A stretch of DNA of 64,000 nt from Humulus lupulus. Taxonomy: Eukaryota > Streptophyta > Magnoliopsida > Rosales > Cannabaceae. The position numbers and the translations under genes were made by a program. Shown in pieces: positions 21,187-33,234 of the stretch. The stretch is taken from contig NC_084798.1 of the NCBI RefSeq assembly GCF_963169125.1, forward strand, positions 101,325,970 to 101,389,969, given 5' to 3'. The notes beneath the pieces were generated by a model, which saw nothing but the letters and a program-made list of their open reading frames with translations, was not told the origin of the DNA and searched no databases. Numbering within the stretch: the first letter of the stretch is position 1; each line of letters opens with the position of its first letter.

Positions 21187-22292
21187 TCAAGCTGGAGTCA
21201 AGCTGTCCACCTTTCCTGCTTCCCCTTTCTTCACTGTTGGGCAATCCTTCTTGAGGTGCCCCACCATTCCACACACATAGCAAGCCTTGGCCTGACATTG
21301 GCCCTGATGGCGTCTTCTACACCTCGGGTACTACGAATAACTCCTCCATGGTTCACTGCCGCCCTGACCACCCTGACCCCTCCTATCAGGACCAGCAGTG
21401 GTCGAAGTGTCAGGAGTCTTTCTCTTGAAATCACCGGGGCCTCCGCCCCTTCCTGACCCAGAATAAGGAGGCACCACTCTACGGCCCTCCCGCCTTACTG
21501 CACTTTCCTTCCAAATCTTGTTCTCCGCTTCCTCAGCAGTAAGAGCCTTCTCAACGACCTGGGCATAAGTTGTCCCCCTGGGAACTGTCGTAATCCTCAC
21601 ATCTCGGGCTATCATAGCATTATGCCCTCTGATAAATCTATCCTACCTAGCTGCATCAGTAGGCACAAGATCTGGTGCGAACTTCGAGTGTCTGTCAAAT
21701 TTCAGGGCATATTCTGTAACTGTCATACAACCCTAAACCAACTTTACAAACTCATTTACCTTTGCTTCCCTGATGGCAACATTATAGTACTTCTGACTGA
21801 ACAAATCTTTAAATCCTTCCCAACTCAAAGCAGTGACATCCCTGGTCTGTGAAGCCACTTCCCACCAGATGTGGGCGTCCTTTCTCAACAAATATGTGGC
21901 ACAAGCCACTCTGTCATGTCCCTCTATCCTCATGAAGTCCATGATAGTAGTAATCATGGTCAGCCATTGCTCGACCTTCAATGGATCAGGTCCTCCCTCA
22001 AAGATTGGGGCTGCTGCTTCCTGAACCTCTCATATAACGGCTCCCACCTGTTCTCAACCTCTCCTGGCTGTATAATTGGTACCACAACAGGTGGTACAAT
22101 AGGGGCAGCACTCCCTGATGAAGCCTACTGTCGCAGCAGACGAATCTGTTCATCTTGACTCTGTAATCGCGCTTACATATCTGCCATAAGTTGCTACCAG
22201 TTCTCAGGGACTGGCGGAGGAATCTGGCCCTGGTCATCACCCCCGGTCCCAGACCTAGTGCCGGCTAGTCGCGTAGATTTTCTTGGACGCAT
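21187..22292 (-). pseudogene. Gag of the - strand chromovirus
   Basis: The start is ATG at 22292 (MRPRKSTRLAGTRSG). The core has FMRIEGHDRVACATYLL, AHIWWEV, FKDLFSQKYY and the conserved ALKFDRHSKFAP. A CCHC zinc knuckle (CYVCGMVGHLKKDC) lies at about 21240-21285 and would bind RNA. Stops near 21733, 21640 and 21331, plus a frameshift near 22010, inactivate it. Confidence 0.88.
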
Positions 22293-22752
22293 AACTATCC
22301 AAGTCAATCTGCAATCAATGACTCGGCAATCAGACCATGATGACAGGGTAAAAGCTTCTCCAAAATCCATCAAAGGAATATAACCAATCACAAACAATCA
22401 AGAAATATGCATTTATTCACATGCACCGGCATTGCTAATAAGCATGCTCCAACATTTCCACACAGCAGCTAAGATATAGACATCCATCCATACACAATAT
22501 GCAGTTATTCATCAAACTATTCACTTACATGCACAACGATGCTAATAAGCATGCCTCAATATTTTCACACAGCAGTCAAGGGCCATGCCCTATCAGTATC
22601 TCATGCTTCCTATTAATTCAATAAATAATAACATTCACAATTCATTCCAAGCATACAAGCATATATACACATTGCCAAACCCTGAATCGAACTTGTCTCT
22701 GGCAGCGAATGTACATGTCCAGCCGATCTTCAAGAACCTTTAAACCTAGGAC
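22293..22752 (-). other. 5' leader of the - strand chromovirus
   Basis: The 460 bases between primer site and gag have no gene. A block including 'gctaataagcatgc' and '(t)tcacacagcag' occurs twice (about 22430-22470 and 22540-22575), a local duplication. Confidence 0.65.
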
Positions 22753-22764
22753 GCTCTGATACCA
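22753..22764 (-). other. Primer binding site for initiator tRNA-Met
   Basis: The - strand reads TGGTATCAGAGC, the standard complement to the 3' end of plant initiator tRNA-Met. Both Cassandra elements and chromoviruses use this site. It sits exactly at the join between the Cassandra-like LTR and the chromovirus leader. Confidence 0.92.
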
Positions 22765-22766
22765 AG

Positions 22767-23088
22767 TGACACCCCACATCGCTATGGCTGCTTCCTGGAA
22801 TGACGACTGGCCCTACAAACCAACACGAGTCTTTCCAGCATGCTTTGTCCTCACTCGCACACTTCCTGGGAAAACTTCCCAGGAGGTCACCCATCTTGAG
22901 ATTACTCCAGGTCAAGCACGCTTAACTTTGAAGTTCTCAAGTGATGGACTACCGAAAAGAAGATGCATCTTGTTGATATAGGTAGTACCCATCAATCCAT
23001 TTATGCCCTCTTCAACTGTGTAGTCCCCCACCTACACAGTCTTAGAATCATCAAACTTGACCTTCCCCAGGCGATGTGGGATTGCACA
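22767..23088 (-). mobile_element. Cassandra-type (5S-bearing) LTR, 322 bp
   Basis: On the - strand it starts tgtgcaatcccacatcgcc and ends gatgtggggtgtca, two bases before a primer binding site. Length and end motifs fit Cassandra LTRs, and it contains a 5S rRNA-like block (22855-22955). Its outer edge is precise: on the far side lies copia B gag, interrupted in mid-codon run. On the near side the sequence is not a Cassandra interior but a chromovirus leader and gag, and the chromovirus 3' LTR (2.2 kb) is unrelated to this LTR. See Findings. Confidence 0.87.
22855..22955 (-). promoter_or_regulatory. 5S rRNA-derived internal Pol III promoter in the LTR
   Basis: On the - strand, box A (AAGTTAAGCGTGCTTG, 22928-22913), the intermediate element (GATGGGTGACC, 22895-22885) and box C (TCCTGGGAAGT, 22884-22874) occur in 5S order and near-normal spacing. 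The flanks diverge from a full 5S gene, so this is a domesticated promoter and not a functional rRNA gene. In Cassandra such blocks drive Pol III transcription. Confidence 0.85.
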
Positions 23089-23300
23089 GCTTTTTTACCC
23101 AATCTTTCCCTCTGCGGATCATGAGATTCTGACTGTCACATTGGCAGCGAGCTCTTTAGGACATTCCTCAGTCATGACAAATTTATGGTTCTCATAGAGT
23201 AACATCAGATTCGGATTCGATTTCCATCTTATAAAATTATCACCATTAAGTTTTTCAAGTGAAAGTAAATCAGTTATTGGATTGCTACCGTTCGACAATA
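23089..23300 (-). pseudogene. Copia B gag, N-terminal fragment
   Basis: Translation gives NPITDLLSLEKLNGDNFIRW, KFVMTEECPKELAA and, after one stop, EGKDWVKK. This is the start of a UBN2-type copia gag. It is cut at 23088 by the Cassandra-type LTR. A pyrimidine run and CAG (acceptor-like) lie just upstream at 23302-23301. The remainder of copia B is not in the window. Confidence 0.8.
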
Positions 23301-25271
23301 CTGAAAGAAATAAAATATAATAATATTACTATTTGAAAAATATCAATTATTCAGAAAGTAAATATGATGCATGAATGTAACATTTAAAGCGCATAAACTA
23401 ACATTTATTATTCCACGATAAAACTACCCAACAAATAAAATGCTGCCTTAGGGTCGCTAAAGTTAAATTAAGATAGTTTATAAGAAAATTTTATCTTTAT
23501 TATTTAAAACTCAAAATAACTCTTTATTTTCTCTTTTAAAAATAAAGTATCGCTGGTCTTGCCAAGATGTAATTATCCACTGCAAAATTTTAATTGCATC
23601 TTTGTAAGTGTAACCCATTATTTTGGAATTCATGACTTAAGTTAGAGATTGCCACCTTAGTGTCGGTCAAGCCTAAAATTCATCACTCATTCCTATCTTC
23701 GTAAGTAGCCAAACTTGATATTAATATGTCTAGAAACCTTCCTTAGGGGGACAGAAACAAAGCCGCCTTGAGGCCCTATTCATATCTCACAGTGTTGTAC
23801 TAATAATGGGGACCATATGTCACATTTAGATGTTCACCTTCTCCTACTTTCTATTTTAGAAATAATGTGTTTTATCAAACTAATCAATAAATTCCAAATT
23901 AATTATTAGTTTATCAATAACCCTATGAATGTAATTAATTACAACATACATTTAGTTATAAACGAGCCAGTTTCTACAATAAATGTGATCTAAATAACTA
24001 CCCATTACATTTATCTAACTTTACTAAAATACTTTTTAAATAAAGTTTGTTATCTTAAAGGCCTATAATAAAAAATATTGTTTTTATTATGGTGCGAGTT
24101 ACCAAGTTTTAAATAATTGAATACTTAGTAGTTTACATGTAGTTGATTTCTCCAAAACAATTCATATAAACAATTAGCACAATCCAAAATAATCATGTTT
24201 CTAAATGATGCATGAATAATGAAAATTGTGTGGGGTTTCATGAATGGGATGTAATTGACTAATGCATGATCATGTTATCACTCAAACATTAATTAGCATT
24301 TATTTAAATAAATACAATAAATAAATAAATAATAAATGATGAACCGAGTAATATTGGGCAATTCTAAATTTACAACTTTTTAAAAAATAGAAATAAAATT
24401 TCAAAAAATGCTTTAAGTTGTTTTCAAGGCTCATGGAATGCTTCTCCTCTCTTTTAGGCTTTATTGTTAATCTTTAGGAATTTGTTAGGCCCAACTAATT
24501 AATTAGAAACTAACTTTCTAATTAAATAACCATTTGTGTTATCTATTTAATTTAATTGAATTTAAATAATTAAAGAACCAAATTAAAATAATTATTTAAA
24601 CTTAAGATAAAATCTTAACAAATTAAAAGAAATTTTATTTTTATAAGAAAATTAAACTTTTGAATTCAAATAATTTAAAACTTAATTAAATAAAAGATAA
24701 TTTAGAAAAAAACAGGATTGAGCTTGGGGCACCAAGAGTGGTGCCCTAGGGTTAGGGTCAGCGGCATGGTGAGCCAAGGGCTCGACAGAGGTGGCACAGG
24801 TGGCAAGGGAGCCACACAATGTTGGGGCGTGGGCTGGCTACAGGTGCGCAGGGCGTAGGTGCACAGGGCTGGGCTCGGGCTCGGTGATGCATGCATTAGG
24901 GGAGCCTGGGCCTCGCGTGTGCGCATGTGGCTGAGAACCTGGGCTCGTGCGCGTAGGTGTGGCAGTTGCGGGGCTCAGGCCGTGTGCCTCCAAGGTGCAT
25001 GGCTCAGATCCTTTTTCTTCTTTTCTTTGTGTACATATTTTTAAAATACATATTCAAAAAATAGAATTTACAAAAATCCTATGCCCTGTATGTCTTACAC
25101 AAGATCTAGAAATTCAAATTCCTAACTCAGTAGCGACATATAATTAACAATCCATCATTGAACCATACATTCAAAAAATATATCAATTCATTCAATATAC
25201 ATATCAAAATACATATAACAAATGCAAGAAACCAACACAACACATAATATATATATATATATATGTAGAAT
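23301..25271 (-). other. Long 5' leader of copia B
   Basis: About 1.97 kb without a gene lie between the primer site and gag. Short blocks match the leader of copia 2 (38210-39957) in order: a GC-rich islet (24720-25010, compare 38450-38600), a 'gggcctaa' block, and a 'cccctaaggaagg' block (near 23740; compare 39499). Direct repeats and AT-rich runs fill the rest. Open frames in the GC islet are not conserved between the two elements. Confidence 0.65.
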
Positions 25272-25283
25272 GCTCTGCTTCCA
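25272..25283 (-). other. Degenerate primer binding site of copia B
   Basis: The - strand reads TGGAAGCAGAGC, two changes from TGGTATCAGAGC, two bases inside the LTR. Confidence 0.8.
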
Positions 25284-25285
25284 AT

Positions 25286-26942
25286 TGTTGGTATTAAATG
25301 TTTAAATTAGAGTTACATGGCGAAATGAGTTTTTAAAAAAAAATATTAATACAAGCTAGGATTATACATATATAGATATATTAAATCACATACAAATAGA
25401 TTACATATTACCTCTTGACGCCTATCAAGTATCTAATAATCATTTTTATAAATCAACGATCTTTCAATCCAAATTTTGAAAGCTTCACACCTTGATCTTC
25501 CATACCAATCCTCAAACACACAAGTATGTGTGTGGGCATGTAGGATTCAAAATGTTGATTTAGGACTCTCTAGATGTACTCAACACATGAGATCTAGAGA
25601 GTTTTGATTGAGTGAAGATGTATTGAATATCCCAAAATAAATATTAGTTAATTCAAAATTAACTTTATCATAAAATATCAGTTTTAAATAAATAAATAAA
25701 TATATTTTTATAGATAGGATAATTATTAATCTCTCTGTATATTAATCCAAACATAATTAATATTTATTTTAACCTATAGTTTTTCAAAATAAAAACTATA
25801 TAATTAAATAAATAATTTATTCATAATTAGTCAGTTTCCCATAACTATCATATAATTATTTGCTTGCTTTGGAAAATTAATTCATTTGCAATTAAGTTCT
25901 TCTCTCTACAAATCTTTCTTTTGACATCCTTACCCTTGACAGTGTAGGACAGAGATGATCTGGGGACCATTGACCTATAATACGAAGCTCCAATAAATCA
26001 GATTATTAATTAAACTCTTTAATATAATAATATTATTTATTAATTCCATGATTACTCCACTATAAATATGGAATTGCATTCTAAGTATTTATATAATTAT
26101 ATTTATAGAGTTTTCTTTTATAGTCCATTGATATAATCAATAAATGTAGTTCTATCCTCCATTTATTAGTTCGTTAATTTGAGCTGGTCAATATTACCGT
26201 TTTACCCTTCTAAATAACTCTTGATCCTTAAGTACCATTATTTCAGTAGTGAATAATTAATCTATAATCAAATTATAGATTTGAGCTCTATAACTATTCA
26301 GTTCAAGAATTAACCCCTAAGAGAACCAATATTCGATCTGTTGGGAAAGTATGGGTTCCATTATTGTAAATTATGTTCCTAGCCATTCATGATATTGAAT
26401 CTCCAAAACAAAAGTCATTAGCCTCATTATACTAAGAAACCTTAACGAGTGAATCAAAATATCCAATAAACGCAAAGACTAGTTCATGAATACTAATGAT
26501 TTGGACTGATCTAAAAATGATCATCTATTATGATAAGAATTAAATTTTTATGTCAAACGACAAGTTTATAAAGATAATTAATTCTCATCAGTCCTATCAT
26601 ATATAATCTCTAATATATACAACTGATTTACTAAGATGTCTATTGACATTAGTAATCTAAATCTAGATCACTTGTATTTCGTATGTTTAGTAAACTGCAC
26701 TAGTAACCATTCATTAAAGATTCCATACTTTAATATGTTACAGACTATTTTATTCATTATATATGATCTTAATTCTCTCGTACTAATACAAGATCATATT
26801 CTCATGAATGAATAAGAAAATTTCTTGATATTATTATATAATTAATTCAAACAATAATTATAACATTCAAATATAATAAAATTGTACTTTTATTTCAATC
26901 AATAAAATGTCTTTACAAGCTTATAGGGCATTAATCCTAACA
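25286..26942 (-). mobile_element. Copia B 5' LTR, 1,657 bp
   Basis: The + strand runs from tgttgg to cctaaca, giving TG/CA ends. Several stretches match the LTRs of copia 2 in order, for example the 'atctcatgtgttgagtac' block and the 'cgtcaagagg' block near the end. It is inserted in copia A RT exactly after the codons for KVSYVM, so it marks insertion of copia B into copia A. Confidence 0.87.
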
Positions 26943-27576
26943 TAACATAACTCACTTTTCCCAAGTCCTTCATCTGGAATTGAGTGCTCAACCATTCATT
27001 TATGTCTGATAATTTCTTAACATTGTTTTCAATCAACAAGATATCATCTACGTAAAGGATCAAGAATACCACAATGTGATTGGCCTTTAGTTGGTAAACA
27101 CGAGGCTCATCCACATTCAGTTCAAAGCCATAGGTTTTCATGATTTCATCAAACCTGAGATTGCAGGAACATGAAGATTTCTTAAGTCTATATATGGACC
27201 TATTCAACTTTTAAACTTTCCTTTCTTGTCCAACTACCTTAAATCCCTATGGCTGATCCATATAAATAGTCTCGTCAAGTTTCTCGTTAAGGAAAGCAAT
27301 CTTGATGTCCATTTTCCAGATCTCATAATCGAGGGCTGCTGCTATGGATAGGAGTAAGCATATGGATTTTAACATGGCAACTGAACTAAAAGTTTCCTCA
27401 GAGTCCACTTCTTCTCTCTGGGTATATCCTTTTGCCACGAGTCGAGCTTTATAAGTCTCGACCTTTCCATCAACTACTTGTTTCCTCTTGTAAATTCACT
27501 TGCACCCAATGACCCTAAAGTCATTAGGTGCTTTTACAAGATCCCAGACGTAATTAAAGTACATGGACTTCATTTG
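26943..27576 (-). pseudogene. Copia A reverse transcriptase, truncated
   Basis: The - strand reads [35 protein letters not shown] and the catalytic [11 protein letters not shown], then FQMKDLGKVSYVM at the break with copia B. Stops interrupt it near 27480, 27250 and 27205. RNase H is absent because copia B displaced it. Positions are on one frame apart from the stop codons. Confidence 0.88.
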
Positions 27577-28401
27577 TTATTTTATGGCTTCGAGCCATAT
27601 TTCCTTTTTAGGACTAGCCATTGCTTGTTTAAAAGATAATAGTTCATCATCACTTGTGTCTCCAATGACCATGTTGGTTTCACTGTCTAGACTATATCGA
27701 ACAGGGTTCCAAGAAACCCTCCCACTATGACGTGGGACCGTGACTGTCTGAACTGGAATAGTGGTATTGTCTTCTTCATTCAAAATGACTTGCGTCGGAT
27801 GAGGAGGAAGAGTGTGAATGTCAACATCAACTTGCGTTGATGATGATGGAACATTGGTAGGAATTAAATATGAAATCCTTTCCTCTAATACTACTTTGCT
27901 CCGAGGTTTGAAGTTTTGGACATAGTCATTTTCTATAAAAGTAGCATTTGTGGAAGCAAACACTTTCTTGTCTAGAGAACTGTAGAAAAGACCACCCCGA
28001 GTACCTTTAGGATAGCCAGAAAACATGCAAACTTTAGTTTGCGGTTCTAGTTTTTCTTTCTTTTTTATAGGACATGGGAGGGACACCCCTAGATTCTGTA
28101 GTGATGTAAACTAGGGTTTACGTCCTTTACAACATTCTAGAGGTGTTTTGGGAACTGATTTGGACGACACAATATTTAGGATGTCATTTGCGGTTTCTAT
28201 CGCATGTCCCTAGAAAGATGTGGGAAGATTTGAGTAACTTAGCATAGACCTAACCATTTCCAACAACGTGCGATTCTGACGTTCTGCAACACCATTTTGT
28301 TGTGGGGTGTCTAGGGAAGTAAACTGAGATAGAATTCTCAGTTCAGCTAAATGATCTTGGAACTGCATATCCAAATATTCTCCACCCCTATCTGATCGCA
28401 A
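27577..28401 (-). pseudogene. Copia A integrase core end and linker to RT
   Basis: SDRGGEYLDMQF (second Asp) and TPQQNGVAERQNRTLLEMVRSM (catalytic Glu) are present in 28401-28210. The piece 28086-27577 holds the VCMFSGYPKGTRGGLFY segment and the Pro/Ser/Thr-rich linker to RT (PRHSGRVSWNPVRYSL). Stops fall near 28209 and 28090. Confidence 0.87.
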
Positions 28402-28740
28402 GATCTTTAAGGTTTTACCTAATTTATTCTAAGCCATGTTGATGAATTCCTTAAACTTTGTAAAAGTTTCTGATTTCCTATGCATTAGGTAAAGAAATGA
28501 GTATATATAATCATCAATGAAAGTAATGGAGTACTCAAAAACACCATTCACTTGTACATTTAGAGGTCCACAAACATCAAAATGAATTATCCCGAGCGGT
28601 TCTTTGGCCCTGTCTCCCTTTGTAAAGAATGAACGCTTGGTCATTTTGTCCTCTAGACAAGACTCGCAGACAAGTAATTCACTAATGGTGAGTTCCCTCA
28701 AAGGCCCACCTTTGTAAGTTTTTGAATCCTACCAAAGCTA
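28402..28740 (-). pseudogene. Copia A integrase zinc region and first catalytic Asp
   Basis: LVCESCLEDKMTKRSF is the end of the gag-pre-integrase zinc finger. HFDVCGPLNVQ contains the first catalytic Asp, and YLMHRKSETFTKF follows. The very similar block in copia 2 (40980-41220) shows the two elements belong to one family. Confidence 0.87.
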
Positions 28741-29074
28741 ATGTGACCTAGACATAAGTGCCATGGATACATCATATTATCATTATTGATCTTTTGTCAT
28801 TATCGGTCCTACATTTTCCTACTTTAAATAATTTGTTATTTAGCACGTAGGGTTCATTTGGTTGCAGAACATAAAGCTCATTTTCCATACATGCAACACA
28901 CAATTCACATCCATTGTAAGAAATAGATATATTAAAACTTGTAAAAGTTATAGTAAACTATTGTTCATGTAATAAATAAACCGAAATTAAATTATGACTA
29001 AAGTTTGGAATAAAATAAACATTGTCGAAAGAAAATTTAGTTCCAAAGTTTAGACGAGCTTGTCCTATGGCCTT
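28741..29074 (-). pseudogene. Copia A protease end and pre-integrase segment
   Basis: The - strand reads GQARLNFGTKFSFDNVYF, then NGCELCVACMENELYVLQPNEPYVLN, a copia pattern between protease and integrase. It breaks at 29075 where LTR-c is inserted; the missing upstream part continues at 59630-59688. Confidence 0.75.
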
Positions 29075-29262
29075 TGTAACGACCCGAAAATACATACACT
29101 CATTTTACGGAGTTAAACCATTCATAAAATTTAATAAGGTCTCAAAAACGCAGATAAATAAAAAAATTTACTGTAATTTGCACACACAGACACACACTAA
29201 AAACATTTACACCAACAACATTAAAAGCATTATGGTAAACCTAACACAGTTTAAACATAGGT
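29075..29262 (-). mobile_element. LTR-c, piece 1 of 3
   Basis: It begins tgtaacgacccg after gcctt (29070-29074). The other end of the same LTR is at 59629, followed by ggctt (59630-59634), a target duplication matching at 4 of 5 bases. Pieces 2 and 3 are 33235-34385 and 57883-59629; together about 3.1 kb, read on the - strand. It looks like a solo LTR inserted in copia A. Confidence 0.75.
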
Positions 29263-32200
29263 TGTAACGCCCTGCGTTTCGGGTACCTTTAAACGACTCG
29301 GGTCGGGATTTTTTTCTCGAGTTAAGAATATTATTTTAAATAATATTATATTTGTTTGGAATTTATTTCCATGAGTTATTGCTAGCCAAATTATGAATTT
29401 TGTGATTAAAAGTCAAGATAAGACTTTCGGTCATGGACCGACACAAAAACCCTAATCAGGTAAAAATCTCATAAAATAAAATGAAAACTATGGAAAATAT
29501 ATTTTGGGCATAAAATACATTCATAAAAATTAAATTTTGGTCAAAAATAATAAACGAAAGAGGAAATGGAAATTTTAGGGCGTTTTGTCTTAAAATGTAT
29601 AATTTTACCGAATTGGGGAATTTTATTCCATAAATGGATATTAGGTTAAATTTTATTGTGTGATTAATTAAATTAAATGTTAGAGACATTTAATTTGATT
29701 ATTATATGTTCAGATTTGTTTTTAAAACTTTATATGAGTGAAAAAGGTTATAGAAAGTCATTTGGATTTTTCTTCTTAGGAAATGTTTATTAACATTTAT
29801 ATAAAAAAAAACAATAATATAAATGCATAAAAAGAAAAGAGGTGGCCGGCCATGTTAGAGTTTTAAATTGTGTGGACCAAATTAATTAAGTTTTAAATCC
29901 CATTTAAATTAGGGTTAATGGCATCAAGTGGTTAAAGGTAAAAACACTCGAGTGTTTTAGATATTTTAGAGTAGTCTAAACTCTTCCAACCCCCCCAAAA
30001 CTGACCCCCCCCCCCCCCCCCCACCCCCCCTCTCATAAATCACTCTCATCTTGTTAAAAAATTCTCTCTCAAGTTTTCTCTCCATTTTCAACCACTAAGA
30101 AAGCTTGGAAGCTTAAGCTTTTGTCTAGGAAGAGTTTCCCTAAGGTAAAGTTTCAAAAAACTTGACTTTTGTAACGTTTTTAACCATAGATCTTTCCATA
30201 GCTAACTATATATGTTGTTGGGGGAGTTGGTTAAGGTTTTGAAAGAGTTTTGAAGGATTCAAAGCTAGTAGAAACATCAAAACCTAAAGCAAGAACAACA
30301 AGAGGTAAAAAGTTTACTTTTTATGGTTGTTATTGTATGGCTTTTATTTTTTTAAGCATTATTTTGTATATTTAATGCTTAAAGTTTCTTATTGGTGATG
30401 TAATAAGGCTATGGTTCTATATACTTTTTATGATGCTTGTGTGTTAATTTTTGAAAATAGGGACCAAAATCCCTAAGGGGTTTTGTTGAAAACCCTAAAA
30501 CAAAAATACAAGTTTTGAGCTGTGACTTCCAAGGGGTCAAGCCTCTACTGTATATTTATTTTGTAAAATTAAATTGTACTGTGATGTTTTTGAGATGGAG
30601 TACATAAAATTTAGCTTTTGAAACAGTAAAAAACGTTTAGAAATGAGTGAGTTATGTTATTTCAAAGTTTAGGTAACAAACTGTTTTTTTCTTTTTCGTA
30701 TTCTTAAATTGGGGACCAAGTTTGGACAGCCACTGTATAGGTCAAATGAAACTAGGTTTTTCTAAAATTTTGTGGACATATTCTTGGAATAACCTAGTAT
30801 TCCACTGTAAAAATTTTGTAGTAAAATAATGAACGGTTTGAGAGTTATTAAGTGCCAAAGTTTGGAACAAATAAGGACTTGAAAATAAGGTCATTTTTAC
30901 CTCAATGTTTGGAAAATATTTCCACTAATAAAAAATGCTCATTTTGACCTAAGATTTTACAAAAACCTAAAATGCATACCAAATATTGAATTGGGAAAAT
31001 TTGGTAACTATTGGGTAAGTAAATTTCAAGTTATGACCTAACAAAGTATGTAGTTAAAAATTGGGAAAAGGAGGTTTTCACACTTAGTGTAAAAATGGGA
31101 TTTTGGAACTTAAGATAAAAAATACATTTTTGCATATTGCAAGATAAATACTTGGTAAGTCTTAAAAATATTTTGACCTAAATACCACTTTGAGATTAGT
31201 GAGAATTATTTTTATTAAAGAATTTTTATTCTATCTAAAAATAAAAGATTTAACTTATTATTAAGTTGATAAATTAAAAGAGGGTTTAAACGTCCTATAT
31301 ATTGAGAAAATAATTATGTAAATTATTTTTCTAGTAAGCAAACTTGATTAATTGACTTAAGAGAATTAACTAGTCAGGATAAGAAATTATTAACAGTTTC
31401 TCCTAATTATGTTAAAATTAGGCGATTTTCTTAAAACGGTTTTAGAGATTAAAACTTTAAGAAAAATAAAAGGAAAATTAAGATTTTATTTTCTTGAAAA
31501 ATAATTGAGGAATTTAATTAGTATTTCTTGGATATAATACCGGCTAAAATCTTCTATATATTTAACCTACTTGTTGAAAGTACGGGTTACTAGCGATACT
31601 TTTAAAGAATAAGATTTTTAGGAGATTGTGGGAAAATACTATTGTGATACTTGAGTCTAAGTATCGAGACCATAGGATAGGTCTCCCCGAGACTTAGGGT
31701 TTAGTCTCAAATTTTTTAGTATGAATTTCTTTAATGGGTTTAAAACTAATAAGGATCATTAATCCTTACAAATGATTTTTTAAAATGACCAAACTGCCCA
31801 AAATAATAATAATGATATATGAAGTACCATAATTAATCCAAGTATACTGTATGGATAATTACAGTATTGGCTAAGCATAACTGGACTATACATTGGAGGG
31901 TAAAATCTTGCTGAGAGCAAAGGACTCCAAGTAAGTCAACTTCTATTGTGTGGCTACAACATGAAGAGACTATTCTATTGTCTGTTAGTATAGGGACACA
32001 TGCACATATATACAGTGTCGTAGAAATTTTGCATAGAGACGTTAGTCCAGTAGGTGTTGATTCAAAAAATATGGACGGTAGATATCCGTCATATCTGAGA
32101 TGACTGATCTTTGTCACACTGCTTGTTTGATTTTATTATGTCTAGTTCACTACCATGACGAGTGGCCAAGAGGTGAGGATTGTTGGTTTAAACCTAGGGG

Positions 32201-33229
32201 CGCCAAAATGAATGGGACCTAGGGGTCCTCATGCTTACTTAATCATTGAACAGTTAGAACCCGAGCAACTGCTCTGATAAGTTATTTGCGGATAGTAGCC
32301 GTGAATATTGGCCATTCAATGAGAGTGCCTAGAGATACTAGGGGTTGCCAACTTTGAGTGAGGCTAAACACCCTAGGGGCAACTGCTTACCAGCACCGTT
32401 GATTAACATAGAAGTCTCTGTAAACCCGTGTAACTTCGATTACACTCTTGAATAGTAGCAATGCCCTAGGTGACTTGATTGTTACCCTTGTGAGGGATTT
32501 ACTCTTGGATAAGTAGCGATGCCCTAGGTAACTCGATAGTTACCCTTGATGAGGATATTTATTGGCTACATCTTAGTGTTTAGACTCGTTCTCCCCTACT
32601 GATTAGCAAAATTATTGGAGGGCGTCATATGCTTGAATTGTTGGAAATTATCGAACGTTGATTTCAAATTATATTATGATATATTATATCTGCTTGCTCT
32701 GGGATTTTCCGAGTCCAGGAATTTATTTGTTTATCTGTAATAGTTTGCCATTGGTTATCAGGCATGAGCATAAGTTTGTCAGGACGCTTTTGCGTTCATG
32801 AAATTGATTGTTTGGGGCCCGGATGGATCTGGAACCCTAATTCTGTTAAGATATTGTTACCAGTGGTCAGTGACCACTTGTCTTCTCTGCATGCTTTTGT
32901 TTTAACGTTGAACTTACTAAGCATTTTTGCTTACCTAGTTGTTTCCGGTTGTAAGTAAGAATAAGGGCAAAGCAGATTAGTGAGCGTTGGAGTCTTCTTT
33001 GTGGATGTACATGTGGACTGACCTTTTGGAAGCTGTTTTGTTTTTGGAAATGTTGTTTTATTTTCATAAACTAGGCTTAGTTAACTCTTCATAAACTATG
33101 TTTGTATTAAATATTAACTATGGCCATATGACTATTAAAAAGTTTTTTATATGGGTTTTTGAGACATTTTGTTACATGAAAACAATTATATTTCCGCATT
33201 ATCGAGTCTTAAAAATCTGGGACTTTACA
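29263..33229 (+). mobile_element. LTR-b, a 3.97-kb chromovirus-type solo LTR
   Basis: It starts tgtaacgccctgcgtttcggg and ends gggactttaca. Its first 25 bases match the start of LTR-c (59629 downwards), so the two are one family in opposite orientation. Flanks are taggt and tatgt (4 of 5). Near the end a 'cttacctagttg...aagggcaaag' block corresponds to the R/U5 block of other LTRs. A pure or nearly pure C tract lies at 30003-30026. No gene is seen, and no pol sequence is attached. Confidence 0.75.
30003..30028. repeat. Poly-C tract
   Basis: About 25 bases of C broken by one A, inside LTR-b. Long homopolymers are prone to sequencing error, so the exact length is uncertain. Confidence 0.8.
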
Positions 33230-33234
33230 TATGT

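Noticed and set aside
22855..22955. A true 5S rRNA gene
   Set aside because: Only the internal promoter part is well matched; the flanks are LTR with proper ends and a primer site next to it.
24702..25044. GC-rich open frames on both strands
   Set aside because: They lie in the copia B leader, and the corresponding islet in copia 2 (38440-38649) does not keep the reading frame.
30003..30028. Poly-C tract as a functional signal
   Set aside because: It is isolated, likely to vary in length, and prone to sequencing error; a similar run at 45869-45878 is in an unrelated position.
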